DNA of 64,000 bases from Bradyrhizobium sp. WBOS07. Its GTDB lineage: Bacteria; Pseudomonadota; Alphaproteobacteria; Rhizobiales; Xanthobacteraceae. The notes under the pieces are model-generated. The model had not been told where the DNA came from. It ran no database searches and saw nothing but the letters and a program-made list of their open reading frames with translations. Both the position numbers and the translations under genes were made by a program. This document shows, piece after piece, positions 1 through 8,310 of this stretch. Each line of letters starts with the position of its first letter. The stretch's first letter is position 1. The stretch spans positions 4,855,501-4,919,500 of the forward strand of contig NZ_CP029008.1 of the NCBI RefSeq assembly GCF_024585165.1, in the 5' to 3' direction.

Positions 1-238
1 TGTCCTGCACCACCGCGGCCGAGAGGCGGCGCGTCACAGTGTTCCAGTGTCGCTCCATGAACACGAAGGCGACGACCGATTGCAGCACCACCATCGGCAC
101 GATCATGATGAGGAGCGCGCGGGCGTAGAGGCCGGTCGGCATCCAGCCCTTGAACGCGTTGCCCATCCAGCCGTTGGCGGCGGAGACGCGGCCGGCGGCG
201 CTCTTCAGAAGCGTCAGGCCGGTATCGATCGTGCTCAT
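1..238 (-). CDS. Sensor histidine kinase, N-terminal fragment (EnvZ-like partner)
   Basis: Only the first 79 codons are inside the window; the gene runs off the left edge. The protein starts MSTIDTGLTLL, has a short cytoplasmic stretch with an Ala/Gly-rich amphipathic region, and then a strong membrane helix at about residues 40-60, followed by MERHWNTVTRRLS, the expected start of a periplasmic sensor loop. It lies 19 bases behind an OmpR-type response regulator on the same strand, so it is most probably the cognate membrane histidine kinase. No catalytic H-box or ATPase domain is visible because of truncation, so the kinase call is inferred from position and topology. Confidence 0.7.
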   Translation of the reverse strand, partial: MSTIDTGLTLLKSAAGRVSAANGWMGNAFKGWMPTGLYARALLIMIVPMVVLQSVVAFVFMERHWNTVTRRLSAAVVQD

Positions 239-257
239 TTGGCGCGCTTCACTTGAT

Positions 258-989
258 TTATGGCGAGGCCACCAGCCGGTAGCCGATGCCGCGCACCGCC
301 TGGAGGAACAGCGGATTGGCGGGGTCGGTCTCGATCTTGCGCCGGAGGCGGTTGATCTGCACGTCGACGGCGCGCTCGTTGACGCTGCCATTGCCGGTCA
401 GCGCGCTGCGCGGCACGGTCTCGCCCGGCGTCTCCGAGAGAATTCGCAGCATCTCGCGCTCGCGGTCGGTGAGGTGAATGACCTCCTCGCCCTGGCGCAG
501 CTCGCCGCGCTCGAGGTGGTAGATGTACGGACCGAAGGCGATCTTCTCGATCGTCGTGGCCTGCGGCGGCGGAGCGGCGCGCTTGAGGATGTTGTTGATG
601 CGCAGCGCCAGCTCGCGCGGCTCGAACGGTTTTGCCACGTAGTCGTCGGCGCCGATCTGCAAGCCCTCGATGCGGGCCTCCGCCTCGTGCCGCGCCGTAA
701 GCATCACGATCGGCACCGAGGAGGAGGTGCGGATGAAGCGGGCGAGGTCGAAGCCGGTCTCGCCGGGCATCATCACGTCGAGGATCAAGAGGTCGAAATG
801 CAGACCCAGCAATTTCGATCGTGCATCGCCGGCGCTCGCGGCGGTGGTGACGCGGTAGCCTTCGCCGGCAAGGAAGCGCGAGAGCAGATCGCGGATGCGG
901 CGGTCGTCGTCGACCAGCAGCAGATGCGGCGCGTCGTCGGCAGGGCGCGCCGGCGGGCGGGCGAGAGTGGCAGCGAGCGACACGGTCAC
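258..989 (-). CDS. OmpR-family response regulator
   Basis: A 243-residue two-component response regulator. The receiver domain (about residues 22-140) has the acidic pair D27-D28, the phosphoacceptor Asp71 in LLILDVMMP and the conserved Lys in DDYVAKPFEPREL. The C-terminal winged-helix DNA-binding domain follows (EVIHLTDREREMLRIL through RGIGYRLV). A Pro/Ala-rich leader of about 20 residues precedes the receiver domain. The start is GTG at 987-989, overlapping the TGA of the upstream marR gene (GTGA), which indicates translational coupling. The gene sits between marR and a membrane kinase in one operon. Signal and targets cannot be told from the sequence. Confidence 0.9.
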   Translation of the reverse strand: MTVSLAATLARPPARPADDAPHLLLVDDDRRIRDLLSRFLAGEGYRVTTAASAGDARSKLLGLHFDLLILDVMMPGETGFDLARFIRTSSSVPIVMLTARHEAEARIEGLQIGADDYVAKPFEPRELALRINNILKRAAPPPQATTIEKIAFGPYIYHLERGELRQGEEVIHLTDREREMLRILSETPGETVPRSALTGNGSVNERAVDVQINRLRRKIETDPANPLFLQAVRGIGYRLVASP

Positions 990-1528
990 TCCTTGGTGGT
1001 TTGATTGACGGAAGCGAAGATGGTCTCGAGCACCTTGTCCGGATCGTCACGATCGATCATCGCGCGCAGGAAGCGCTTGACCGTCTCGGCGTCCTGCGGA
1101 CCGATCTCGGCGAGCGCCTTGGTGATGCGCGTGGTCTGCAGTCCGGCGAGCTTCTGCACCAGCGCCTCGCCTTTCGGCGTCGCATAGAGCAGGCGCTGGC
1201 GGCGGTCGTTGTCACCGGTCTTCTGCACGATGTAGCCCTCGTCCAGGAGCTGCTTGAGCACGCGGCCGAGCGATTGCTTGGTGATGCGCAGGACGTCGAG
1301 CAGGTCGGCGACTTTGAGGCCGGGATAACGGTAGACGAAGTGCATGACCCGGTGATGAGCCCGGCCGAAGCCGAAAGCCTCCAGCTCCTGGTCGGGATCG
1401 CCGACGAAATCGCGATAGGCGAAGAACAGCAGCTCGATGATATCCCAGCGCAAATTGCCTCCATCGCCTGCCGCCGGCCGGGGCTCGGCGGCGTCTTCAG
1501 CGGGACTCGCGAAATTTATGTCAGGCAT
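986..1528 (-). CDS. MarR-family transcriptional regulator
   Basis: A 180-residue winged-helix regulator. The core reads HHRVMHFVYRYPGLKVADLL, then ITKQSLGRVLKQLLDEGYI as recognition helix and the wing QKTGDNDRRQRLLYATPKG, which is the MarR signature. I place the start at the ATG giving MPDINFASP; an ATG 45 bases upstream is in frame but its extension looks non-coding. It is the first gene of a marR-response regulator-kinase operon and is divergent from ilvE across about 340 bases. MarR proteins usually respond to small ligands and repress their own promoter; here it may also influence the two-component genes, which is inference. Confidence 0.88.
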   Translation of the reverse strand: MPDINFASPAEDAAEPRPAAGDGGNLRWDIIELLFFAYRDFVGDPDQELEAFGFGRAHHRVMHFVYRYPGLKVADLLDVLRITKQSLGRVLKQLLDEGYIVQKTGDNDRRQRLLYATPKGEALVQKLAGLQTTRITKALAEIGPQDAETVKRFLRAMIDRDDPDKVLETIFASVNQTTKE

Positions 1529-1867
1529 ATTGACGTATCTTGGGTTCAATGTTACAAAACGATCAGCCCGCACGAAATTTTAGGTCGTTTCGCGGCGGGC
1601 GGCATCGAAGCGGGACGGTGGAAAGAGCCGGACAGGCGACGACGGCCGGATCAGATCTACCGTGCGATTGTCGAGCGGCATTTCGGCAAAACATACTGGA
1701 CTTCCGCCTCCCGCAAAAGCATGTCCTCAGCGACATGCTGGCCACGGGAAACCGGCCGTAACAAGGCTGGCGACGGGGTCCGGCCAGAAACCAATCAAGC
1801 CGGCCGGCCCCGACGGGGCGGGCGGGCGTGAGAAACAGCGCCGTTACCGGCAGCGGGAGCCAAGGAC
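1529..1867. other. Divergent intergenic region marR / ilvE
   Basis: About 340 bases between the divergent marR operon and ilvE. It must hold both promoters. The stretch next to marR (about 1525-1570) is relatively AT-rich and is the likely marR promoter and operator. I see no convincing RNA element or conserved ORF; the short ORFs reading through it lack ribosome sites. Confidence 0.5.
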
Positions 1868-2950
1868 ATGAGCATGACATTCGACATCCAGCCCGCAACC
1901 CATCCGACGCCCGAGAAGGACCGCGTGGCCAAGCTGGTCGACCCCGGCTTCGGGCGGGTCTTCACCGATCACATGGCGATCGTCCGCTACAACCAGCTCA
2001 AGGGCGGCTGGTACGAGGCGAAGATCGAAGCGCGCGCCAACTTCCAGCTCGATCCGGCCGGCGCCGTCCTGCACTACGCCCAGGAGATCTTCGAAGGCCT
2101 GAAGGCTTACAAGCGCGACGATGGCGGCGTGAACCTGTTCCGGCCCGATGCCAATGCGCGCCGCTTCAGGGATTCCGCCGACCGCATGGCGATGGCGCAG
2201 CTGCCCGAGGACGTCTTCATCGAGGCGGTCGAGCAGGTCGTGCGCATCGACCGCGCCTGGATGCCGGGCGGCGAGGGCAGTCTCTATCTGCGCCCCTTCA
2301 TGATCGCGAGCGAGACCTTCCTCGGCGTCAAGCCGTCGTCCGAATACATCTTCTCGGTCATCGCCTCGCCGGTCGGCTCCTATTTCAAGGGCGGCCCTGC
2401 GCCGGTCTCGATCTGGGTGTCGGAAAACTACACGCGCGCCGCGGTCGGCGGCACCGGCGCGGTCAAATGCGGCGGCAATTACGCCGCCAGCCTGCGCGCA
2501 CAGGCGGAGGCGATGCAGCACGGCTGCGACCAGGTCGTCTTTCTCGATGCGATCGAGCGTCGCTACGTCGAGGAGCTCGGCGGCATGAACGTGTTCTTCG
2601 TGTTCGACGACGGCTCGCTCTCGACGCCGCCGCTCGGCACCATCCTGCCCGGCATCACCCGCGATTCCATCATCACGCTCGCCCGCGATGCCGGCAAGAC
2701 CGTGCGCGAGGAGCCGTATTCGCTCGACCAGTGGCGCAAGGATGCCGCCAGCGGCAGGCTGAAGGAAGCCTTTGCCTGCGGCACCGCCGCCGTGATCTCG
2801 CCGATCGGCAAGGTGCGTTCGGTCAGCGGCGATTTCGAGATATCGGGCGGCGCCGCCGGCCCCGTCGCCATGGGCCTGCGCAAGCAGCTCGTCGACATCC
2901 AGTACGGCCGCACCAACGATCCGCACAACTGGATCCGCAAGGTGTTTTGA
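1868..2950 (+). CDS. ilvE: Branched-chain amino acid aminotransferase
   Basis: Class IV PLP-dependent transaminase of 360 residues that interconverts valine, leucine and isoleucine with their 2-oxo acids using glutamate/2-oxoglutarate. The PLP lysine is Lys200 in GTGAVKCGGNYAAS. Other family marks are YAQEIFEGLKAY, SLYLRPFMIASE and the EELGGMNVFFVF motif. Its length fits the long BCAT type (about 360 residues) rather than the shorter E. coli-like type of about 305. The start has AAGGAC about five bases upstream. It is divergent from marR; a palindromic repeat follows the stop, so it is probably monocistronic. Confidence 0.95.
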   Translation: MSMTFDIQPATHPTPEKDRVAKLVDPGFGRVFTDHMAIVRYNQLKGGWYEAKIEARANFQLDPAGAVLHYAQEIFEGLKAYKRDDGGVNLFRPDANARRFRDSADRMAMAQLPEDVFIEAVEQVVRIDRAWMPGGEGSLYLRPFMIASETFLGVKPSSEYIFSVIASPVGSYFKGGPAPVSIWVSENYTRAAVGGTGAVKCGGNYAASLRAQAEAMQHGCDQVVFLDAIERRYVEELGGMNVFFVFDDGSLSTPPLGTILPGITRDSIITLARDAGKTVREEPYSLDQWRKDAASGRLKEAFACGTAAVISPIGKVRSVSGDFEISGGAAGPVAMGLRKQLVDIQYGRTNDPHNWIRKVF

Positions 2951-2963
2951 TTGCTTCTTCTTC

Positions 2964-3106
2964 CTTCTCCCCTTGTGGGAGAAGGTGGCGCGAAGCGCCG
3001 GATGAGGGGTCTCTGTCCGCATCGTTAAATCTGCGGTCGCGGAAAGAACCCCTCACCCGTCTCGCCGCTAGCGCGGCGAGCCACCCTCTCCCACAAGGGG
3101 AGAGGG
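2964..3106. repeat. Palindromic intergenic repeat, family B (copy 1)
   Basis: Begins CTTCTCCCCTTGTGGGAG and ends with the inverted form CTCTCCCACAAGGGGAGAG; the inner arms carry GGCGCGAAGCGCCGGATGAGGGG and CCCCTCACCCGTCTCGCCG. It can fold into a long hairpin. The same element is at 42888-43036 and 53026-53173. Confidence 0.85.
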
Positions 3107-3202
3107 GAAACGCGCATCGTTTGTGCGTTTCGTGCACTGAACGCCCTGCCACGATCTCGCGACAAAGCCAGGACGCATCAAGGCATCCTGGGTATCGCGA
3201 TC

Positions 3203-3727
3203 ATGGCAGCAAGGCTCTCCCAACCCGTGAAATGGGTCGTTCTCGCCGCAATCACCGGCATCTCGGTGTTCGGCATCCTGACGATCGGCCCGACGCACGA
3301 GGTCGTCGCGCAAGACCGCTCGCCGATCGTCGACGTGCGCACCGGCGATCCCGAGATGAATGCGGCGATGGCGCGGGCCCGCGGCACGCTGCCGGCCTTC
3401 TGGGCCTCCTATGAGGCGCAGAAGCCGTCCGAAACCGGGCACGCCCTGAAGGTGCGTTTTGCGACCCGCAAGGGTGGCGAGCACATCTGGATCGGCGAGG
3501 TGAAGAAGCAGCCCGGCGGGACCTTTACCGGCCTGTTTGCCAACCAACCCCGCGATCTGCCGGGCAAGCACGCCGGCGACAAGGTTTCGTTCACCGAGGC
3601 CGACATCTCGGACTGGATGTTCATGCGCAACGGCAAGATCGTCGGTGGCGAAACCATCAAGCCGACGCTGAAATCGCTGCCGAAGGCGGACGCCGATGCG
3701 CTGCGGGCGCGGATGGAGCAGCCGTAG
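3203..3727 (+). CDS. DUF2314 (YegJ-like) domain protein, exported
   Basis: A 174-residue protein. Residues about 10-36 form a hydrophobic signal-anchor ending AQDRSP, so it is probably exported or membrane-tethered. The rest matches the DUF2314 pattern: DPEMNAAMARARGTLPAFW, then HIWIGEV and FTGLFANQPRDLPG, and a final DISDWMFMRNGKIVGGET. The domain is widespread but has no established function. It is flanked by ilvE (after a repeat) and hisS (40 bases downstream). Confidence 0.8.
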   Translation: MAARLSQPVKWVVLAAITGISVFGILTIGPTHEVVAQDRSPIVDVRTGDPEMNAAMARARGTLPAFWASYEAQKPSETGHALKVRFATRKGGEHIWIGEVKKQPGGTFTGLFANQPRDLPGKHAGDKVSFTEADISDWMFMRNGKIVGGETIKPTLKSLPKADADALRARMEQP

Positions 3728-3767
3728 AGCAGTTGCCGCCTCGCGCCCCGGCTGGTAAACGCCGCGC

Positions 3768-5288
3768 ATGGCCGAGAAACCCAAAAAACCCCAGAAACTG
3801 AAGGCGCGTCTGCCGCGCGGGCTCGAGGATCGCGATCCCTCAGCGATCCGGGCGACGCGCGAGATGGTCGAGAAGATCCGTGCCGTCTACGAGCTCTACG
3901 GCTTCGAGCCGGTGGAGACGCCGGCGATGGAATATACCGACGCGCTCGGCAAGTTCCTGCCCGACCTGGACCGCCCGAACGAGGGCGTGTTCTCGTTCCA
4001 GGACGACGACGAGCAGTGGATCAGCTTGCGCTACGATTTGACCGCGCCGCTGGCGCGCTATGTCGGCGAGCGCTACGGCACCGACGCGCTGGTCCTGCCC
4101 TATCGCAGCTACCGCGTCGGCTACGTCTTCCGCAACGAAAAGCCGGGCCCCGGCCGCTTCCGTCAGTTCATGCAGTTCGACGCCGACACGGTGGGTTCGG
4201 CGACTCCGGCGGCGGACGCCGAGATCTGCATGATGGCGGCGGACACGATGGAGGCGCTCGGCATCGCGCGCGGCCAGTATGTCGTGAAGGTGAACAACCG
4301 AAAAGTGCTCGATGGCGTGCTGGAAGCCATTGGGCTCGCGGGTGAGGAGAACGCGGCGCGCCGGCTGACGGTGTTGCGCGCGATCGACAAGCTCGACAAG
4401 TTTCCCGCCGACGAGGTGCGCAAGCTGCTCGGTCCCGGACGCTGGGACGGCGGCGAAGAAGGCAAGGGCGACTTCACCAAGGGCGCCAATCTGAGCGAAG
4501 CCGAAGCCGACGTCGTTCTCGCCATCACCAAGCCGCGCGAGGATTGGAAAGAGGCCGTTGCCGCTGCGGAAGCCTACCTCGCCAAGAGCCCGGTCGGTCA
4601 GGCCGGCGTGAGCGAGCTGGAAGAGATTGCCAAGCTGGTCACTGCGTCGGGTTACGGTGCAGACCGCATCAAGATCGATCCCTCCGTCGTGCGCGGTCTC
4701 GAATATTACACCGGCCCCGTCTACGAGGTCGAACTGCTGCTCGAGACCAAGGACGAGAAGGGTCGCCCGGTGCGCTTCGGCTCGGTCGGCGGCGGCGGAC
4801 GCTATGACGGCCTCGTCTCGCGCTTTCGCGGCGAGCCGGTGCCGGCGACCGGTTTTTCGATCGGCGTGTCGCGCCTGCAGGCCGCGCTGATGCTGCTCGG
4901 CAAGCTCGACACCAAGCCGGACTTCGGTCCCGTCGTGGTCACCGTGTTCGACCGCGACCGCGTCGCCGACTATCAGAAGATGGTGGCGTCGTTGCGCAAT
5001 GCCGGCATCCGGGCCGAGCTGTATCTCGGCAACCCCAAGAACATGGGCAACCAGCTCAAATATGCCGATCGCCGCAACTCGCCCTGCGTCATCATCCAGG
5101 GCTCCGACGAGAAGGCGCGCGGCGAGCTGCAGATCAAGGACCTGATCGAAGGCGCCAAGGCGGCCGCCGCGATCGCCTCCAACCAGGAATGGCGCGAGAG
5201 CCGCCCGGCGCAGTTCTCGTGCAGCGAAGCCGATCTCGTCGCGAAAGTGCGCGAGGTCCTGGCCCGCCATGACGTAAAGTGGGGATAG
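3768..5288 (+). CDS. hisS: Histidyl-tRNA synthetase
   Basis: Class II aminoacyl-tRNA synthetase that charges tRNA-His. Motif 1 lies near [12 protein letters not shown], motif 2 is [20 protein letters not shown], the histidine-specific signature is [15 protein letters not shown], and motif 3 is [13 protein letters not shown] to [11 protein letters not shown]. The anticodon-binding domain is C-terminal ([12 protein letters not shown] onwards). At 506 residues it is longer than the roughly 420-residue E. coli enzyme because of an insertion of about 60 residues before the histidine-specific signature and a longer tail. This matches the divergent alphaproteobacterial HisRS type, described as co-evolved with a tRNA-His lacking G-1; that link is from knowledge of the group. 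Confidence 0.96.
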   Translation: MAEKPKKPQKLKARLPRGLEDRDPSAIRATREMVEKIRAVYELYGFEPVETPAMEYTDALGKFLPDLDRPNEGVFSFQDDDEQWISLRYDLTAPLARYVGERYGTDALVLPYRSYRVGYVFRNEKPGPGRFRQFMQFDADTVGSATPAADAEICMMAADTMEALGIARGQYVVKVNNRKVLDGVLEAIGLAGEENAARRLTVLRAIDKLDKFPADEVRKLLGPGRWDGGEEGKGDFTKGANLSEAEADVVLAITKPREDWKEAVAAAEAYLAKSPVGQAGVSELEEIAKLVTASGYGADRIKIDPSVVRGLEYYTGPVYEVELLLETKDEKGRPVRFGSVGGGGRYDGLVSRFRGEPVPATGFSIGVSRLQAALMLLGKLDTKPDFGPVVVTVFDRDRVADYQKMVASLRNAGIRAELYLGNPKNMGNQLKYADRRNSPCVIIQGSDEKARGELQIKDLIEGAKAAAAIASNQEWRESRPAQFSCSEADLVAKVREVLARHDVKWG

Positions 5289-5302
5289 CCATTCCGGCGC
5301 GC

Positions 5303-5335
5303 CGTCATGCCCGGGCTTGTCCCGGGCATCCACGT
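5303..5335. repeat. Short palindrome (CGTCATGCCCGGGC type)
   Basis: The stretch CGTCATGCCCGGGCTTGTCCCGGGCATCCACG forms a compact hairpin just after hisS. The same kind of element is found at 15877-15930 and 15950-15984. Confidence 0.7.
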
Positions 5336-5388
5336 CTTGTTTGATGGCGACCGTCAATGGCCGGCGTCCGGCCGCAAGGGAGAGAACA

Positions 5389-5592
5389 ATGCCTGAGATC
5401 ACCATCAGCATGGCCGAAGGCCGCACCGACGAGCAGAAGGCCGGCATGATGCGCGACATCACGCAGGCGCTGGTGAAGAATCTCGGCGTCGATGCCGATG
5501 CCGTCGTCATCCAGATCAACGAAGCCCCGCTCCGCCACAAGATGAAGGGCGGCAAGACCTTCGTGGAACGCGCGGCGGCCGCGAAGAAGTAG
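5389..5592 (+). CDS. 4-oxalocrotonate tautomerase family protein
   Basis: A 67-residue enzyme of the tautomerase superfamily. The start MPEITISMAEGRTDEQK puts Pro at position 2, which becomes the catalytic N-terminal proline once Met is removed. The later INEAP motif and a lysine-rich tail also match 4-OT-like small subunits, which act as hexamers. I chose the ATG at 5389, preceded by AAGGGAGAGAACA, because an upstream in-frame start would bury the proline. Substrate is unknown; such stand-alone 4-OT-like proteins are often of undefined role. It follows hisS by about 100 bases. Confidence 0.88.
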   Translation: MPEITISMAEGRTDEQKAGMMRDITQALVKNLGVDADAVVIQINEAPLRHKMKGGKTFVERAAAAKK

Positions 5593-5620
5593 CCGCTTCT
5601 CAAGCGTCAATCACCACTGT

Positions 5621-5664
5621 TGTCCCGGATCGGCGCGCGCTTAAGGCGCGCTTGTCCGGGACGA
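5621..5664. repeat. Short palindrome (TGTCCCGGATCGGCGCGCG type)
   Basis: TGTCCCGGATCGGCGCGCGC pairs with the downstream GCGCGCTTGTCCGGGACGA. A near-identical copy is at 7131-7172. Confidence 0.7.
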
Positions 5665-5679
5665 CATCGAGCAAGACCC

Positions 5680-6084
5680 ATGGACGCACGGGATTACATC
5701 ACGATCGGCATGAGTGCCGAGCGCACGCTGGTGGTGCCGGCCGAGCGCACGGTCGGGCATTTCGTGCCCGGCATGCCCTTTGTTTATGCCACGCCGATGA
5801 TGATCCTGGAGATGGAGATGACCTCGGGCGATGCGATCCGCTCAGCGCTGCAGCCGGGCTGGGTCACTGTCGGCACCGAGGTCGACATCCGCCATCTCGC
5901 GGCCGCCCTCGTCGGCGCGACGGTGCGGACCACCGCGAAGGTGGTCGCGGTCGAGCGCCGCGTCATCCGCTTCGAGGTCGAAGCCTACGAGGGCACGCGC
6001 AAGCTCGGCGAAGGTCGCCACGCGCGCGGGCTCGTCAATGTCGAGACGTTCAACAAGCGGCTGGGAGCCGGCACGGCGCCGTAG
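5680..6084 (+). CDS. FlK-like hot-dog thioesterase
   Basis: A 134-residue single hot-dog domain protein. Candidate catalytic residues Thr38 (YATPMM), Glu46 (LEMEMT) and His72 (DIRHLA) have spacings of 8 and 26 residues, the same as Thr42-Glu50-His76 of fluoroacetyl-CoA thioesterase FlK. The later part (VVAVERRVIRFEVEAYEG, LGEGRHARGLVNVE) matches the FlK-type C-terminal sheet. It likely hydrolyses a small acyl-CoA; fluoroacetyl-CoA itself is not implied. The start is ATG at 5680; upstream codons fall in a palindromic repeat. It is convergent with proC across a family A repeat. Confidence 0.8.
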   Translation: MDARDYITIGMSAERTLVVPAERTVGHFVPGMPFVYATPMMILEMEMTSGDAIRSALQPGWVTVGTEVDIRHLAAALVGATVRTTAKVVAVERRVIRFEVEAYEGTRKLGEGRHARGLVNVETFNKRLGAGTAP

Positions 6085-6172
6085 GGTGGGCAAAGGCGCC
6101 TTCGCCGTGCCCACCATCTGCAATTGTTGAGAGACGGTGGGCACGTCGCTTACGCTCCTTTGCCCACCCTAC
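6081..6172. repeat. Palindromic repeat, family A (copy 1)
   Basis: Starts GTAGGGTGGGCAAAGGCGC and ends TTTGCCCACCCTAC, with inner GTGCCCACC / GGTGGGCAC arms. It lies between the convergent ends of the thioesterase gene and proC and probably works as a bidirectional terminator. Other copies are at 8963, 17131, 33814 and 49936. Confidence 0.88.
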
Positions 6173-6181
6173 AGCACCGTC

Positions 6182-7006
6182 TTACTTCGCCAATTCTTTC
6201 GATCGCTTCGTCGCGGCGGCGATCGCGCGGATCATGAGATCGCGCAGGCCCGGCTCTCCCATCAGCACGCCGAGCGCTGCGGCGGTGGTGCCGCCGGGCG
6301 AGGTGACGTTCTGGCGCAGTGTGCCGGCGGGCAGCTCGGACTGGTGCAGCAACTCGCCGGAGCCGGAGACGGTTTGGCGTGCGAGCCTCATTGCCAGCGC
6401 CTCGGGCAGACCCGCTTCGACGCCGGCGCGTGCCAGCTCCTCGGCGAGCAGGAACACATAGGCCGGCCCGGAGCCGGAGACGGCGGTCACCGCGTCCATC
6501 AGGCCTTCGTCCTCGACCCATTCGACCGCGCCGGTGGCGCGTAGCAGCGCGTCGGCCAGTGCGCGCTGCGCGGTGCTGACGTCGTTGGCCGCGACGGCGA
6601 CGGTGATGCCGCGGCCGATCGCGGCCGGCGTGTTCGGCATCGCGCGCACCACGGCGCCGCCGCAGACCTCCTGGAGTGAGGCGATCGTGGTTCCCGCCAT
6701 GATCGAGACCACCGAGGTCTTGTCCGAGACGAACGCTTTCAACCTGGTGCCGGCCTCGCGGAACATCTGCGGTTTCACCGCGACGACCAGCGTCTCGACG
6801 GGGCCTGCCGTCGTCGCATCGGGATTGAGCGCGACGCCCCTGGCGGCGAGCGCGGTGATCTCGGGCGACAGATGCGGATCGATCACGGCGACACGGCGCG
6901 GGTCGAGCCCGCCCGCCAGCCATCCGGTCAGCATCGCGCCGCCCATCTTGCCGGCGCCGGCGAGCAGGATGGTGCCGGTGATGTTTTGAAGGGGGTTGTT
7001 TGCCAT
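6182..7006 (-). CDS. proC: Pyrroline-5-carboxylate reductase
   Basis: Last step of proline synthesis: NAD(P)H-dependent reduction of 1-pyrroline-5-carboxylate. The N-terminal Rossmann motif is ILLAGAGKMGGAML; the middle has VVAVKPQMF, VVSIMAGTTI and RAMPNTPAAIGRG, and the C-terminal domain carries the family signature region AVSGSGPAYVFLLAEEL through SPGGTTAAAL. The start at 7006 gives MANNPLQNITG; an ATG 27 bases upstream falls in a palindromic repeat and is less likely. Length 274 residues is standard. A YbjN-domain gene lies upstream on the same strand. Confidence 0.95.
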   Translation of the reverse strand: MANNPLQNITGTILLAGAGKMGGAMLTGWLAGGLDPRRVAVIDPHLSPEITALAARGVALNPDATTAGPVETLVVAVKPQMFREAGTRLKAFVSDKTSVVSIMAGTTIASLQEVCGGAVVRAMPNTPAAIGRGITVAVAANDVSTAQRALADALLRATGAVEWVEDEGLMDAVTAVSGSGPAYVFLLAEELARAGVEAGLPEALAMRLARQTVSGSGELLHQSELPAGTLRQNVTSPGGTTAAALGVLMGEPGLRDLMIRAIAAATKRSKELAK

Positions 7007-7028
7007 CGCCGTTGCCACACACTCAGGC

Positions 7029-7055
7029 GTCATCCCCGCGAAGGCGGGGATCCAT
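7029..7055. repeat. Short palindrome (CGTCATCCCCGCG type)
   Basis: CGTCATCCCCGCGAAGGCGGGGATCCA forms a small hairpin between ybjN and proC. Confidence 0.55.
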
Positions 7056-7130
7056 AACCACGGGCGGTTCTAGTGGATCGAGGTGTTGGCAACAAGCCGC
7101 GTGCCACAGGTGGCCATCACGCGGTATGGA

Positions 7131-7172
7131 TCCCGGATCGGCGCGCGCTTAGGGCGCGCTTGTCCGGGACGA
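7131..7172. repeat. Short palindrome (TCCCGGATCGGCGCGCG type)
   Basis: Near-identical to the element at 5621-5664: TCCCGGATCGGCGCGCGCTT pairing with GCGCGCTTGTCCGGGACGA. Confidence 0.7.
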
Positions 7173-7193
7173 CAGCGGAGGGCGAGGCGAGCC

Positions 7194-7694
7194 CTACGCC
7201 TCTCCGACCGTGTCGAACATCGCGGCGTCCATGGCCTCGGTGGTGGTCTTGCCCGCCCATACCACGAACTGGAACGCCGGGAAATAGCGCTCGCAGGCAT
7301 GGATGGCGCCGGCAAGCATGGCCTCGCATTGCGCGGTCGAGGCGGTGAGGCCGCCCGGCAGCACCAGGGCCTGGCGGTGCATCACCATGCCGGTGTTGGT
7401 CCACAGATCGAAATGACCGACCCACAGCTGCTCGTTGACGGCGGCGACGAGCCGCTGCACCTCGCCGCGGCGCGCGTGCGGAATCTTCATGTCGAAGGCG
7501 CAGGCCAGATGCAGCGCCTCGATCTCGCCCATCCAGGTGAAGGAGAGCTGGTAGTCGGTCCATTGTCCCTTCGAGACAATCGTGAGTTCGTCTTCGCCGG
7601 AGCGTTCGAACGGCCAGTTGTTGCTGGCAGCGATATCCTCGACCACCGCGAGCGGATGGCTTCTGGAATCGATAGTGCCTTCGAGCAGGGACAT
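7194..7694 (-). CDS. YbjN-domain protein
   Basis: A 166-residue protein with the YbjN fold signature: MSLLEGTIDSRSHPL, FERSGEDELTIV, YQLSFTWMGEIEALHLAC and FDLWTNTGMVMHRQALVLPGG. The start at 7694 gives MSLLEGT; 14 codons upstream are also open but look like leader sequence. YbjN proteins resemble type III secretion chaperones in fold and are poorly understood. In rhizobia this gene is commonly next to proC, as here, about 190 bases upstream with two palindromes between. Confidence 0.82.
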   Translation of the reverse strand: MSLLEGTIDSRSHPLAVVEDIAASNNWPFERSGEDELTIVSKGQWTDYQLSFTWMGEIEALHLACAFDMKIPHARRGEVQRLVAAVNEQLWVGHFDLWTNTGMVMHRQALVLPGGLTASTAQCEAMLAGAIHACERYFPAFQFVVWAGKTTTEAMDAAMFDTVGEA

Positions 7695-8159
7695 GCCGTC
7701 TCGACCTCTTGCCTTCTTGTTGTCCTTGATACGCACGCGGTCGGCCCGGCACGCTCTCCCTCAACGTCGCTGCTGCGATCCCTCAGGGTCGCTCATGCGA
7801 TCCCCAGGTCGCTGTTACGATCCCCTCGGATCAGCGCGGGCCTGTCGCGGATCAAGTGATGTGATTTGCGGAATCTGCGCAACGGGGTCCGGAGTCCGTC
7901 CACAAGCCAGGACTCGTTCGTCCACAGCTCATCTCCGCCACAATTCTTAACGTCGAAAGCCTCGGATCCCGATCGAGGAGAACAAACCGGAATCGGATTC
8001 GGGGGCGCCAATCGTTAATTCCGTCCCACGAGGGCCGGACCGCCAACAGGACCTCTACGCCGGCATGGGACCATGCGATTTGCCCATGCGGAACGCGCTT
8101 GCCGCGCCGGCGCGCCGGCGGCATATTTCCGCCCAGGCCGTTCATCCCGAGCGGCCGAT
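7695..8159. other. Intergenic region upstream of the FMN riboswitch
   Basis: About 460 bases without a supportable gene. At 7766-7828 there are three imperfect tandem copies of a 20-22 base unit reading GTCGCTGCTGCGATCCC. The promoters of ybjN (leftward) and ribH (rightward) should lie here. I see no other structured element before the riboswitch. Confidence 0.6.
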
Positions 8160-8310
8160 GTTCTCAGGGCGGGGTGAAAGTCCCCACCGGCGGTAAGGGT
8201 CGAAAGGCCCAAGCCCGCGAGCGCCTTCCCCAAGGGGTAACCCGAAGGGAAGGGTCAGCAGATTCGGTGCAACTCCGAAGCCGACGGTCAAAGTCCGGAT
8301 GAAAGAGAAC
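8160..8310 (+). ncRNA. FMN riboswitch (RFN element)
   Basis: The conserved RFN blocks occur in order: TCAGGGCGGGGTGAAAGTCC, CCACCGGCGGTAA, the P3 to P5 region with GCCCGCGAGCGC, then CAGATTCGGTGCAACTCCG, AAGCCGACGGTC and AAAGTCCGGATGAAAGAGAA. The outer stem P1 is GTTCTC (8160-8165) with GAGAAC (8305-8310). It is in the 5' leader of ribH, 81 bases before its ATG, so riboflavin synthesis is presumably shut off by FMN. A further hairpin (AGCAGACGCA at 8318-8327 with TGCGGCTGCT at 8336-8345) follows and may be part of the expression platform. Confidence 0.96.

Noticed and set aside
3840..5603. A 587-codon open frame opposite hisS
   Set aside because: Antisense shadow of hisS and the tautomerase gene; runs through two real genes and a repeat.
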